A DNA stretch of 64,000 bases, from the NCBI GenBank assembly GCA_910591455.2, contig OU342821.1:7254280-7318279 (forward strand), written 5' to 3'. Positions 38,054 through 52,000 of the stretch are shown one piece after another. The DNA comes from Pholis gunnellus (Eukaryota > Chordata > Actinopteri > Perciformes > Pholidae). The position numbers and the translations under genes are program-made. Positions within the stretch are counted from its first letter, which is position 1, and the number at the start of each line of letters is the position of its first letter. A model generated the notes under the pieces. It did not search any database. It worked only from the letters and a program-made list of their open reading frames with translations, and had not been told where the DNA came from.

Positions 38054-38059
38054 AAACAG

Positions 38060-39715
38060 ACACCTCCATTCTGGACTTAATCTAGTGGTTGCTAAACTCC
38101 AGCCTCAATCAAACAGTCCATTTAAATTGCAGACCTTTCTCCACTCCAGGGATAATTACCCCCATTATTTCATTGATGAAGTGGCACCTGAAAAATCCCT
38201 TTAATGTTTTACCCTCTTTGAATGTTGCAACAGCAACACACCTCTGTGCTGCATAAAGCAAAAAAAGTTCTTAAAAAAAAAAGGTTGTAATGACGTGTGT
38301 GTGGGCGCTGGTTCAACCTCCAGAAGAACCAAATGTCCAAACGTGTGTCAATGTGTCAAACTGCGGTAAAGGAACACTAACCTTCAACAGATGTAAAATA
38401 TCAATGCAACAAAGTCCTTGTCACCCATTGTACCTTAGATGACTATCAATATAAAACACTGAACAAAATATTAAGTTATTCCTCATATATTAGAGAAGTA
38501 TAGGTTTTGTTATTCATTCATGCAAGCCCCTCCTTCACTGCCCTTCCCCTCAGAGGTTTCAGTGGCACGGCAGCCGTCCTCATTTGTTTTGCAAACTAAT
38601 TCAGGGCTATCAGCAGCCAGGCCGATTAATTAGGCAATCGTTCGGGAGCAGAGGGAGTTTGTCACAGCGAGGTCACTGCATGAGGTGTCCATTATTTCCA
38701 TCTCCCACTAAGGTGTATTTAAACCTCTTACTGTTGGTCTTTGCCAGTGAAGACAATATGAACCCACAGGAGAAATGTCTTAACATTACTGTGTTTAAGG
38801 ATTTTAGTGCAGGCCTTCTTCAATAATGTTGTCATTTTTTTCCCAATAATTTGGTTATGACATACAGGTCATTGTTGCAATTAAGGTACATTAAATCCAT
38901 TAGCACCAGCTTGCCGCAACTCACATCCAAATCATACTCCTTAGAGTCATCCCTCATTCAAAATTGCAAATTATTTGCAGCAACTAAATAATATTTTGTG
39001 CCATGGCACAGTGGTTGAAAATCACTGGCTTAGAAAACATTGAAAAAAGATGCTCCTTATAAATCCTGAACTTGCCTGAGAATCGTTACATTTCAAAGTT
39101 TTCTTTAGCATCAAAGTCATCCAGTGATAATTTAGATTTGCTTAGACTTAGGTTGCTTGCAGGCCTCAGCTAAAAGCTTGGACAAAGTAGACCTCTGAGC
39201 TCTTTACGTACAATAAGTACATTCAGACACATCTCTATTTGACCAATAGTGAAGTGGAAATTTCTGTGTCATGGTGCCTTTAATCTCCTACGACTTCATT
39301 GGTTTTGAAATCTCAGGCTACATTATAAATGAATATGCTGCTCTCTTCTGGCTTACAATATGAACTACAGATAATAACAAACCACAGCTGGAGAATTGAA
39401 TCAGGAAATATCTGAGCATTAAAGCATTACATTCGTAAACACAAATATCCAGCACCAATGTCTGAATTGTTACCAGCTCACCACAGGGTCCGCTGTGTTT
39501 CTGACAGACTGAAAGAATGAGACTGGTGAATCATACCAATACACACGATAACAAAGTTACTCCAATGTGCTCTATCTCCATTCATTGGTCTTGGGCTGCT
39601 ATCATTCCATTCATCAATAAAATAAATAAATAAATAAAAAATAACAAATTGCACTATTTCTAGTCAAATTAGGTCAGTGTTGAAGATCATTTTAGCAGCT
39701 GAATTCGGAGACAGC
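38060..39715. other. Intergenic stretch
   Basis: No gene seen. The segment 38560-38700 is rich in TTAATTAG-like homeodomain sites and might be a conserved non-coding element, which cannot be judged from one genome. Confidence 0.35.
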
Positions 39716-39724
39716 TGCACTTCT

Positions 39725-39830
39725 CAATCAATCAATTTACAGAAAATGAATCAACTCTTTGGTTTGATCATTAATGAAGTCAGACTAAACAATTAGTAGA
39801 TAATGAAAATAATTGTTAGTGGCAGTTCAT
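39725..39830. repeat. hAT-type MITE remnant
   Basis: The segment ends with AATAATTGTTAGTGGCAG, the same terminus as the repeats at 44575-44720 and within the triplicated mucin units. Confidence 0.4.
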
Positions 39831-39839
39831 CTTTCTGTC

Positions 39840-39990
39840 ACCAAGACGTCCAGCTGGCCAGTCATTCCTTGTTACTGACCAAAGCTTCTTGGTTATTTTG
39901 GAGCATGACTCATATAATCTCTGATGTGGCGTTTCCCAAGGCTCAATCCTCGGTCCACTGTTCTTAATTCATACCCTGTGCATTATCATA
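39840..39990 (+). mobile_element. LINE reverse-transcriptase fragment
   Basis: From 39925 the plus frame reads CGVSQGSILGPLFLIHTL, close to the GVPQGSILGPLLF motif of LINE reverse transcriptases. A stop precedes it and no other domain is attached, so it is a decayed fragment. Confidence 0.55.
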
Positions 39991-40015
39991 ACTCTTTTGT
40001 TCCATTTATTGCGCA

Positions 40016-40110
40016 CAGTGTTGGGCAAATTACTCATGTAATATAAATGTAATCAGTTACTCATTACATATGATTCATTGAAAAAGCAATAGTGTTACTT
40101 TACTAACAAT
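40016..40110. repeat. MITE-like repeat with CAGTGTTGGGCAA terminus
   Basis: Begins CAGTGTTGGGCAAATTACTC, followed by GTAATCAGTTACTCATTAC. A second copy in the opposite orientation is at 55884-55977. The CAGTG terminus suggests a hAT-type origin. Confidence 0.45.
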
Positions 40111-40119
40111 CTCTATAAA

Positions 40120-41590
40120 CAGATTCTGCACTTACATGTACAATCTGTAAGCACGCTATGAAAAACGAATGTGAATGTCACAGCCTCCATCACAGTACTG
40201 GTACTTAGAGCTGCCAAAAAGTACAACGAAAGACGCATTTCAGTAACAATCTATCACATTTTATATTCCAAATAAAACCGTCAGCAAGTCCTAATTTGAT
40301 AAAACTGTTTTCATTATAGGTTTGCTGTGAAGCACAATGGATTTCTGCTCAAAATGTTCCAGACTATGATAAAGTAGTTTTAGCTCAAATTATATTTGAA
40401 CACATTGAAAATGTCCTCATCTTAAACTCTCAAATTAAATAAGTAAATCTTTTCCTTCAAACGTTTGCTAATCAGTTCAGGATGTAACTTCGACCATGTA
40501 AAGTGTGAAGTAAATGTACTATTCCACTCAAAACTAAATTGAATATAGTTGGCAGCCGTGCAGCACTGTCACTGCAAAGGATTTCTTGAGTAATGCTGTC
40601 ACAGTGGGGTTCATACTCCCTCCAACTCTGAACAAACCCTGCTGATGCCTGAATGTAGGCTTACCAGTGGCTACCATTAGCCAAGGAACACACAACCTAT
40701 TAACATATACATTTTCTGCCTACACCTTTTTTCCAATTAAAATGCATTTATCATTCGTTAACCTTGAGGCAGTAACTCGTCTTTTCTTATCTCCGCGCTC
40801 AGACTGTCGCCTCTCCCTTTTCTCAGGAACCGAATTCAGTTTCATTCTGAAGCTTTAAAACCAATTTTCAAAGTAGCATCCCAGCATCGCTTCATTGCTT
40901 ACTTTGAAATGGACCACCCGACAGATTCGGAAATAAAGTCATTACGTGTTGTGATCCTCATTGCAGACCTTTAAGTCACCACGAGCACAATCTCGGATCC
41001 TTAGGTAAAGCCATCTAGAATTATTCTTCCTGTCCAGAATATAGAGGCAGGGCTGTTAAAACCAGGGCCTCTGCATTGTAGAATGACATGCCTGAGGAGC
41101 GAAAGACCAGTGAATCAAATTCAGTCTGGAAATAATGTCTGAATTTGTATTGCTTGACAGGAGAGTACGACTGGACAATGTCATTAGCCAGTGTAGGGGA
41201 TTTTGAGGACATTGTCAGACCAAGATTTGGGAGGCAATGATATTCTCTCTGAAGCTAATGCTGGCACACTTTGAAAGGAAAGGAAACAGATAAAAAGGGA
41301 TTGTTTTGCCCATATTGAGGGACAATTTTATTGGAAAAAACGTACAATGATGATTCATGTTGGATCACAACATTGTGTATTTGTCAATAAAATATGTTCC
41401 GGCTGTGAGCTATGGACAACTTCAGGGATTCTTTCTGATTCTTTGTCTGGGTGAAGGCCAAATTAAACCAACTTCAAGTTCTCTAACATTGTATAAGTAT
41501 ACGGTTTCACACAGTTCAGTTCAACTTTCTGCTCCCTGACAAACGAGGGCATTCCAGCTCAACATGGCGTGGTCAGTTCGCCTCCATTGT
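40120..41590. other. Intergenic stretch upstream of the mucin locus
   Basis: Short ORFs only. Nothing recognised. Confidence 0.4.
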
Positions 41591-41603
41591 TTGGCCTCAC
41601 CCC

Positions 41604-41729
41604 CCAGGCTCTTATAATCAGGCACCTACAGTCACAATCAGCCAGACACACTACTGCTAACCACAGGAAGCACAGAACACAGAGCTGCATCCAGCACAGC
41701 AAGTATACAATTTGGGGTAATACACAGTG
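41604..41729 (+). promoter_or_regulatory. Promoter and 5' UTR of mucin transcription unit A
   Basis: The block CAGGCTCTTATAATCAGGCACC and the following GAAGCACAGAACACAGAGCTGCA region match 49488-49615 upstream of exon 1B. The spacing to the ATG is almost the same (about 125 bp). The block could include a TATA-like element (TTATAATC, 41612). The transcription start is inferred, not seen. Confidence 0.55.
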
Positions 41730-41760
41730 ATGAGGGTCAGCCCGCACACTCTGCTAGCAT
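41730..41760 (+). CDS. Mucin unit A, exon 1 (start of signal peptide)
   Basis: ATG followed by MRVSPHTLLA and one base of the next codon, then GTAAGT, a strong donor. Joined to an exon 2 copy at its upstream acceptor, the split codon becomes TGG and the protein begins MRVSPHTLLAWLLFFCAPTG, a classic signal peptide. The sequence is paralogous to exon 1B at 49616, with MRVS in common and the same phase-1 donor. Confidence 0.75.
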
Positions 41761-42958
41761 GTAAGTAAACTCTGCCATGCACCCGCACTTTAACTTTTTC
41801 ATCTTTGTATTTTGTTTCAGTATAGTGCTAGACCCTGAAATCTGGTTCTACTCTTTAAAGATGGAAACATTTGCCTGCTTAAGAGGACTTCAGGAAATAT
41901 CCCAGATTTATATTTAAACCTACCAATATTATTCAAAGACACAAAGACAAAGTCTTTGCGTCTTTGAATAATAAGGTTTTTTTTTTTTCACAAAAAAGTT
42001 GTTAAAATTGGGTACAATGTATGAGAACAAGTAATAATAAATAAAATAAAAATAATAAAATAAAAATAATAAATAAGAATCAGCCGGAAAAATCTAGAAA
42101 AAAGACAAATCCTTACAGCTTTAAAAATATATATTTCATCAATTTGCAATATAACCTAGGGCTGCAACTAATGATTATTTCGTTAATCGATTAATGCTCT
42201 TTTGCTACATATTGGGGATGCTGCCATGCACTGCATATAAAAATAAATGATATCATATTTTTTTGTGTCTATTTGACCTTCGTTTTATTAAATATTGCTT
42301 TCTTAGCAAAAAGAACTTCATGCTTTAAAAAATTATTTATGAATAAAGTTTAATTACAAATAATAATAATAACAATAAATATTATTATTATTATTGTTAA
42401 GGTTTTGATCAGGTATTGCTCAAGGTTCAGTTGTGAAGATCCACTTAGGACTGTTTCTGGCTGATGGCATGAAATATTCCAAAATCTCCATAACGGTCAT
42501 CATAGACCCCTTTCAATGTAATTGTGTGTCTGCCTCTGTACTTTTCTCCGCTGTATCATTAGTCTTATTTGATTTTGAATTAAATTGTGCTATTTGTTTT
42601 AAATACCTCCATTAACAAGTCATTCTTTAGGTATCAACATGATGATTCACATTTCAATGCTAAGAAAAAAGTTAAATTCTTTCCCTGTGGATTAAGTTCT
42701 CCATTGTGTAATAAAAACCCCAAAAAGATAAAGCTTGAAGGCTGGATGAAACAGCTTTTTTCAGTCTATCTTTATAAACCACTCAACAGGCAGTAAATCT
42801 ACAGTTTCCGTTTCATTTCAGTTGGGATTCCAGGTAAATGAGCCATTTACGGCAAACAGAAACTTATCTCAGAGTCAAGTACTGTATGACAAAAACAGTT
42901 ACAGAATGAGGCTGGGGGAAAGACTAAATCATGAGAATTAAGATTTGTAATTGATTAA

Positions 42959-43014
<56 letters not shown>

Positions 43015-46000
43015 TGTGAACCGCAGATTAATTACACAGTTTAACTTTAATCATCAGTGTGAAATAAAGTTTTACTGACGATCTTTATCCACTGATTCAG
43101 TAAAATATGCCGCCAGGACATTTATTCTTTTCTCGTCGCCGATCTGTAAAAATGTTACATTGTAAACAATCAATCAAGTCTTTAAATTGACAGCAGTAAA
43201 GCTAGTAACTGTGGGAGCACTGCGTTCATTCTCTGTTGGGTGAAAATGAGTATTGGGAGAAGGTAAATTATAACGTTATCGTGATGAGTTTACATGTAAT
43301 CTCGTAAAATGTAGTGGTGGTGAGAAACTTGAATAAAATCAGTTGTTTGATCAACATGAATAGATATAGATTGAGGGAATTATGACCTGTTTACACCAGC
43401 TCTGAGTAGATTATACTACATCATTCAAAACTACTAATGACAAGTTTTGCTTTAATCAATGAAAATAAATTGTTTTATTTCATTTGAATTTTGTGTTTTT
43501 GATGAAGAAAAAAAAACACTATTGATGACTATAACAAAGTAGAAGGATAACATTTAAAACTTTTGATGGTTTACAGACTTCAGAGCAGTTGAAATGATTT
43601 TTCGGCCGGTGGCAAAAAATAAATAGCCTGGAGCCTTGTAGACCAGCTGCTATAATCAAACAACAAAGGGATCTGAATCTGCCAATATGGATCATCAATG
43701 ATTAGTAATTAGTATCTGCGGCAAAAGAAACATAATCATGATTTCTTTTTGGAAAGGAAAATTTTATGTGAGGCGCTTGTATTAGGCATGGCAGCTCGGC
43801 CGTTCCCTGGAACTGGAACACACACATATCCTCCTCCCCATCGCTAACAGACAGAAACACCCTCCTTCATCTTACAGACACACACACACCTCCTCCCTCA
43901 CAGTTCTATTCTGCCTTGATACATTGTCGCTTGAAGCGGCAAATGCTTTGGCTTGTAATCAAACATGTGTCTTGTGCAATTGTAGTATTCCCTAAAGTAA
44001 ACCGTGACTGAACGTACATTCATTTAATACATTAATACATCAATTTTATTTATTGATAGTCGCCATTTCGTTTCATTTCATTATTCAGTCTTACATTTTC
44101 TTCATATAGGCTGGGTGACATGTTCCTTCATTGAACAAACGCACTGTAGTTTATTTTGACTCAATCGCTCATACATCGTTGTGCTGCCCCAAATACTCAC
44201 CAGAGCAACAAATGTGTATTAATTAATCTTTGAACAAACAAATGCACTTTTTAATCCAGTTTGTGTAATATTTGCTAAACACTAAATTATAAAATTACTG
44301 AGCCTTTTTAAAAAATACATTCGTTAATTTTTTCTTTTTCTTTTTTAAAGATTCACAGCTTCAGTGGCAACCAATGGGCTGAGAGACACAGAGAGTCCCA
44401 CAGTTGAGAGACTGTGAGGCTCTGCACTAAATACTACCAGCATGTTGACACACTCACAATGCTTGTATTTCGCAAGTACTTATTATTGTGGTCACCATCT
44501 TAGTTTAGCATGCTGAAGCTGATTGGCATTAGTTTAGTCCGTACATAATTGACAAAGTTTGTCAAAATACTATTTACTTTACTACTTAAATGAAATGGTC
44601 AATTAGATTTTTTTAAGGGAAAACAAATCGTTTTATTTAATTTAATCGATTAATCAACTAATCGGTAAAATATTTGATAGATTAATGAATAGAAAATTAG
44701 AGTTTAGTGGCAGCCCAAGAGAAAATGTAGTCCTGACAAAAGGGCAGAGTGACTACCCTCTCTAGACCCATGTGGCTAACTAGACGGCATAAATGAATAA
44801 AATAAATTCAATTTTCCAATGGTGTAATGAACAGACAAGTCTTGACTTTGCAGGGCTGTTGTTCTTCTGTGCCCCAACAGGACAGAGTGCAGCTCCCTCC
44901 ACCACACTATCTTCACCATCAACACCATCACCATCCTCAAGTACAATGCAAAACTCTCTTCCTCCAACAGCTGTTCCTCTATCGACCACAAGAAAAAAAT
45001 ACTCCGCTGCAACACCGACCACAACTCTCCAGTCCTCATCCGCCCAAACTACCCCGTCATCTGTTGAGGTGACCACGACATATTCAGCTCAGTCCACTAG
45101 TGAGGCTGAAGGCACCTCTACAGTTTCTACTCAATCCACCGAGAGAGTGACAGACAGGATGGGAGATACCAGAGACACCAGTACCGTCGTCCATCCAGCT
45201 TCATCACCAGTGGACACCTCCTCAATGTATTCTCCTTCCGTATCCCAATCCAACTCTACTTCAGGGCCTGACCCGTCATCTGTGACCAGGACTACACCAG
45301 TCACCATCACAACCGCCTCAGCTGGCAGCAGCATCAGCAGCAGCTCTTTAAATGAGGACAATGTCTCTGTCAGCCTCAATTCCTCAGGTAAGTTGATCTG
45401 AACACAACATATTTTAGTGTAACAAGTCTAAGATTCTAAAGAAATTAAAAAGGATCAGATAGTCCATTACAATAACTTTATTTAAGATGTCAGGGATAAT
45501 GTTCATTTATTTTGTTTTGTGCTGCATAATACAATGACAAAGCCTACAGTTCGTCAAAATAAAATGTACTTAAATGAAATGGTCAATTTGACTTTTTGGA
45601 GAAAAATGTATTGTTTAGAACAATCAACTAATTGGTAAAATAGTCAATGGATTAATACACAGAAGCTAGTTGTTAGTGGCAGCCCCAAGACTTGTTGAGA
45701 TATTTTAGTCTGGACAGGAAGACCGAGTGACATTGCCATCCCTAGACTCATGTGGCTAGTAGATGGCACAAATTAGGAATTGTCCATTTTAATTGTTGTG
45801 TATTTACCATCAAGCTATCAATTAAAGAAGATCAATGTTGTAGTTCCCAAATACTGCCTGTGTGTACAGTACTAGTTCACTGATAAAACACCAGTGATCA
45901 TGCTGTTGAAGTTAGTTAGCTGCATGATAAGCTTGCTCGTTATATCTGTTTGGATATAACACTAGGTTCCAATTCTACCTCTCTCATAAGTACATCTTGA

Positions 46001-49000
46001 AGAATATTTCTTCCTCAAATATTCTTTCTGCTTTGATCCAACAAAGATGTTTTTCCAATGGTGTAATGAACAGACAAGTCTTGACTTTGCAGGGCTGTTG
46101 TTCTTCTGTGCCCCAACAGGACAGAGTGCAGCTCCGTCCACCCCACTATCTTCACCATCAACACCATCACCATCCTCAAGTACACTGCAAAACTCTCTTC
46201 CTCCCACAGCTGTTCCTCTATTGACTACTGTGTACGATGTCACCACCATCGACTCCCAGCATGCATCGGTCTCTGTTACTGAAAATAACACAAGAAAGAA
46301 ATCCTCCGCTGCAACGCCGACCACAACACTCCAGTCCTCATCTGCCCAAACTACCCCGTCACCTGTTGAGGTGACCACGACATATTCAGCTCAGTCCACC
46401 AGTGAGGCTGAAGGCACCTCTACAGCTTCTACTCAATCCACCGAGAGAGTGACAGACAGGATGGGAGAAACCAGAGACACCAGTACCGTCGTCCATCCAG
46501 CTTCATCACCAGTGGACACCTCCTCAATGTATTCTTCTTCCGTATCCCAATCCTACTCTACTTCAGGGCCTGACCCGTCATCTGTGACCAGGACTACACC
46601 AGTCACCATGACAACCGCCTCAGCTGGCAGCAGCATCAGCAGCAGCTCTTTAAATAAAGACAATGTCTCTGTCAGCCTCAATTCCTCAGGTAAGTTGATC
46701 TGATCACAACATATTTTAGTGTAACAAGTCTAAGATTCGACAAACATTAAAAAGGATCAGATAGTCTATTACAATATCTTTATTTAAGATGTCAAGGATG
46801 ACCTACTTTTATTTTGTTTTGTGCTGCTTAATACAATGACAATTCCTACAGTTCGTCAAAATAAAATGTACTTAAATGAAATGGTCAATTTGACTTTTTG
46901 GAGAAAAATGTATTGTTTAGAACAATCAACTAATTGGTAAAATAGTCAATGGATTAATCCACAGAAACTAGTTGTTAGTGGCAGCGCCAAGAGTTAAGAT
47001 ATTTTAGTCTGGACAGAAAGACCGAGTGACATTGCCATCCCTAGACTCATGTGGCTAGTAGATGGCACAAATTAGGAATTGTCCATTTTAATTTTTGTGT
47101 ATTTACCATCAAGCTATCAATTAAAGAAGATCAATCGTTGTAGTTCCCAAATACTGCCTGTGTGTACAGTACTAGTTCACTGAAAAAACACCAGTGATCA
47201 TGCTGTTGAAGTTAGTTAGCTGCATGAAAAGCTTGCTCGTTATATCTGTTTGGATATAACGCTAGGTTCCAATTCTACCTCTCTCATAAGTACATCTTGA
47301 AGAATATTTTTTCCTCAAATATTCTTTCTGCTTTGATCCAACAAAGATGTTTTTCCAATGGTATAATGAACAGACAAGTCTTGACTTTGCAGGGCTGTTG
47401 TTCTTCTGTGCCCCAACAGGACAGAGTGCAGCTCCCTCCACCACACTATCTTCACCATCAACACCATCACCATCCTCAAGTACACTGCAAAACTCTCTTC
47501 CTCCAACAGTTGTTCCTCTATCGACCACAAGAAAGAAATCCTCCGCTGCAACACCGACCACAACTCTCCAGTCCTCATCCGCCCAAACTACCCCGTCATC
47601 TGTTGAGGTGACCACGACATATTCAGCTCAGTCCACCAGTGAGGCTGAAGGCACCTCTACAGTTTCTACTCAATACACCGAGAGAGTGACAGACAGGATG
47701 GGAGATACCAGAGACACCAGTACCGTCGTCCATCCAGCTTCATCACCAGTGGACACCTCCTCAATGTATTCTGCTTCCGTATCCCAATCCAACTCTACTT
47801 CAGGGCCTGACCCGTCATCTGTGACCAGGACTACACCAGTCACCATCACAACCACCTCAGCTGGCAGCAGCATCAGCAGCAGCTCTTTAAATAAGGACAA
47901 TGCCTCTGTCAGCCTCAATTCCTCAGGTAAGTTGATCTGATCACAACATATTTTAGTGTAACAAGTCTAAGATTCTAAAGAAATTAAAAAGGATCAGATA
48001 GTCCATTACAATTACTTTATTTAAGATGTCAGGGATAATGTTCAATACAATGACAAAGCCTACAGTTCGTCAAAATAAAATGTACTTAAATGAAATGGTC
48101 AATTTGACTTTTTGGAGAAAAATGTATTGTTTAGAACAATCAACTAATTGGTCAAATAGTCAATGGATTAATCCACAGAAACTAGTTGTTAGTGGCAGCG
48201 CCAAGAGTTGTTGAGATATTTTAGTCTGGACAGAAAGGCCGAGTGACATTGCCATCATAACAAGTCTAAGATTTTACAGACATGCTAGTGTCATGCTGGC
48301 AGTGACAATGTTAGCATGTTGATATTTGGCACGCATAATGTTCACCTTCTTGGTTCAGAATATTAACCTGCTAACTTTTGCATAACTACAGCTGAGGCTG
48401 ATGGCAGTGACATTAGTTTGGCTGGTATTTGGGTATAAATGAAAGGATTGGACAAATTGAAACGCTGACCTGATGATTGATTGAGCATTGCATTGTTGGA
48501 CTCATGATTGAGAGTTTGAAGAGGGATCAGAAACAGATATTTTCTTTCATTATTCCACACATTCGTCTTCCTTGTCAAAACCTGCCACAGTCAGATATGC
48601 ATGTGTGCTATGCTAGTCGTGGCTCCATTTAGCCTTGGGCCAATCGCCTCGAGCAGAGATGAGGAGCGGGAAAGAGAGGTCTGGTAAGGTCACTTCTTTC
48701 TGAACTGCTTTCTATTCATTTTTAAACGTGAAGTGTTTAACTCCAACCAACACTGCCTGAAGTGATTGGGGAAGCTGCATAAGTCCAACTATTGTTGGTG
48801 GGAAACAGTTTAACAGATAAATAGTTAATGAATACTTTCATCAATTTTTATTGTGCTTCATGGACTCCTAGGTTATCTGTCGGCTGTAATACTCAGTGTA
48901 TATACACACAGGTATATATTATATACAGTGTCACTGATTTATATCAATCACATACTTTTAAGAACAACATTCAATTTAAATTGACTACCTTACACACATG

Positions 49001-52000
49001 AAACTAATAAGCTATACTTGGTAACATATTTTATAATATATTACATGATGTGTATTTGAAATGTTTTACTATAAAAAATATACATAAATACTGGGATATT
49101 TTGGACATATTACACTGATAAGGGATGAGGAATGGAATTAAACAATATATAAATCCTGTACTCACTTTATAGTATAGCACATTATAATCACATATAGGAA
49201 TATTAGTGATACCAAATACTATTACGTACAATAAGCTCACTCGTACTTTACTTTCACGTACTTACTTAAACTGAAAGCCACCATAGTACTCAGACACCCT
49301 TGGAAAGGGAGGGGTGTGCGAAGGGGTATTTTATTTTAATGCAATCTGCAGCCTCACCAGTAGATGCCACTAAATCATACACACTGGTCCTTTAAGTCAT
49401 CATTAAAACAGCTTCAATGACCGGGCCGCCCCCCCCCTCCCTTTTTTTTCTTTTCTTGCATCACTCAGTCGTCACGTAGCCTCGCCTCCAGGCTCTTGTA
49501 ATCAGTCACCTTCAGTCACAGGCAGCCACACACACTACATCTGTCCTCAGGGAGCACAGAGCGCAGAGCTGCAGCTACACAAGTGTTTGTGGAGATATAC
49601 AGTGAAAAGAGCACTATGATGAGGGTCAGCCTGCAGGCTCTGATATCATGTAAGTAAACACTGACATCAATGCATGCTATTTGATGTGGTGACTAGCCTT
49701 GAAATCTGATTTCTCTCTTTGTCTTATTATGTACAAGACTTGTCAATGTTTCCAACAAGTCAGAATATGTGGAAGATCACGTCACAACTATCAAGATAAT
49801 TCAATAAATTGAAGAAAAGTTTTGCTGAGGGAGGTGGAGGGAATGCAGACATACCACTTCATTGTAAAAATGTCCCTCTTACTATTTGGTGTTGTGTAAA
49901 CTCTTGGAAATTGTTAAAAAATCTGCGTGAAATTATTTCCCATTTATGACTAAGACAGACTTGTTTCAAGATATTTTTTATTAAATTGCAACAGTTGAAA
50001 CATCTCTGAAGAACAGACTTTTTTCACTGGTTTAAAAAAATGATGTTAGTTAGTTGTATTCAATACAAATAAAGTTAAAATCACAAGCCGGCTCTGCCTG
50101 ATGAGGGTTAGCGTTAAACAACGGAATGCTTCTTTGTTGTGTAACATTTGATTTGGTGCTGAGCTGTAAAAACAATATTTAACAAGTGAGAAAGTACATT
50201 GGATATTTTCACTCTTTCAACTCTGGGATGATTAAACGCATTTGTGTAGGTGCCACTAATGCTCAGGGGCGTGGAATCTTTTTAGTTCTTCTTAACTTTG
50301 ACTTTGGTTGTGAACAACACCGTGCAGTTTTGAAACCTGGAGGTAGTAATGGAGTTCTTGCATCACAGGATAATGTGGTGAGTTGAATCACTGACTTTCT
50401 GTCAGAGGATGATGTTGTTATTCATTTCCAGTAGAAATGTGGAGTGACAATGAATGCATCATACCTGATCTCTGCCCCAACTTCCTTTTCACTAAAACAC
50501 TGAGGACACAACTCTGCCTCTCCCCCTATAGCATTATACGGTTCTCCGAAAACAGAACTTGATTCTGCCATGACTTTTAACTGTTAACTGTGACCTACTT
50601 GTTCTAAAGGTGAAGTTGAAAGTTGTTGAACTGCGTGTTAAATTCTATATTTTTCTTAAAGTCAACAAATCCCTGGAAAACACTAAAACCAACAATGTGT
50701 CGTATTCTGTTTTATTACTGTTATTGGTAAAAGCCCCAAAACTTTAAAGTGTTTCATGTGTACCGTTTGTAATTGCCACATTCAGAGTCGTCAGTGATGG
50801 TATTAATAAAAAAACACACACACACACACACAATTAATATTAAAGGGGTACTCAAGTGATTTAGTATTTCACCTCCATGACATCATCATGACATCTTCCA
50901 TGACATGACATCATCGTGTTAACTTTTTGGAGCGCTCATGTTGAGTAAACTGACCGTAATGTGTAAAATACATGGAGTGTAAGATCATTATCATCCCTCT
51001 ATGGTGTCCTCAGAGACTGTGGGGCCTGTAATAACAACAAGAATAGCTGTTGTATGCTCTTAAATCTGTAGAAACACATTGCCGCCGGATTGTACTTTAA
51101 ATAAAAAAAATGTTTTGTTTTAAATTGCAGGTCTACTGTTGTGTTCATTGAGGCCTACCAACGTCAGCTCCGAGGCTACAACCTTGAATTCATCAACTAC
51201 TCAACCACCCACGTCAAGTGCTGATGTCACCAATATAACTTCCACCAGTACAACTCTGTCTACCAACAATACAGCTTCCACCCAAAATGTATCCAGCACT
51301 GAGCAAACAAACACTCCAAATGCGACAATTTCATCAGAAACACAAACCACGTCGTCTTCATTTTCTTCCTCATCTCCATCTATCACAACTGACACCCAGG
51401 ACTTTAACGTCAGTACCAGCACAAGCTCCAGCATCAGTACCGGCATCAGTACCAGCACAAGCCCCGACATCAGTACCAGCACAAGCCCCAGCATCAGTAC
51501 CAGCACCAGCCCCCCCAGCACAGCACAAACCACCAGCCCCATCAGCACCCAAAACACCGGCACAACAACTACTACCAGTACCACCACCAGCAGCACCACC
51601 GCAAGTACCACCCAAACCACCACACTGGGACAAGAAGGACATGAGTCCGAGGCTCTGAGCTCAGGTATGTAGCGACAAGAATGCTAACATTTGATAATTA
51701 TAACGAAACACAAAGTAGGTGAGACCGTCATTAGTTTTAGTTAACTGGTCATAAACCAAAGTATTGGGCAAATTAAAGTTTAGAACAGATGCTGGCGCTA
51801 GATAAAAGGTCAGGGGATCAATTTGACTGCAATTCAGCTTCTGGGCACCATGTATGTCTGTACCAAATTTCACAGCAATTTACGCGGTATAGCTGTCAAG
51901 ATATTTCAATTACAACCATAAATGTCAATCAGCTGGCAGCACAAGAGGAAAAGTCACCGTCTGACGACAGAATGCATCATCTGGGGACCATGAATGTTTA

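Larger units (their letters stand above)
44575..48240 (+). repeat. Triplicated mucin-exon unit (1.24-1.30 kb period)
   Basis: Three tandem units each carry a mucin exon plus flanking intron. Exon starts at 44854, 46093 and 47393 are spaced 1239 and 1300 bp apart. The introns are near-identical as well. Unit 1 lacks about 250 bp of upstream intron that units 2 and 3 share, and the last unit is cut short near 48240 by a dispersed repeat. The high identity indicates recent amplification or gene conversion. Confidence 0.9.

Noticed and set aside
44780..47615. Minus-strand ORFs of 80-138 codons across the mucin exons (MVTSTDDGVVWADED-type)
   Set aside because: They are antisense shadows of the Ser/Thr-rich plus-strand exons and repeat with them. 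The plus strand has splice sites and a signal peptide; the minus frames do not.
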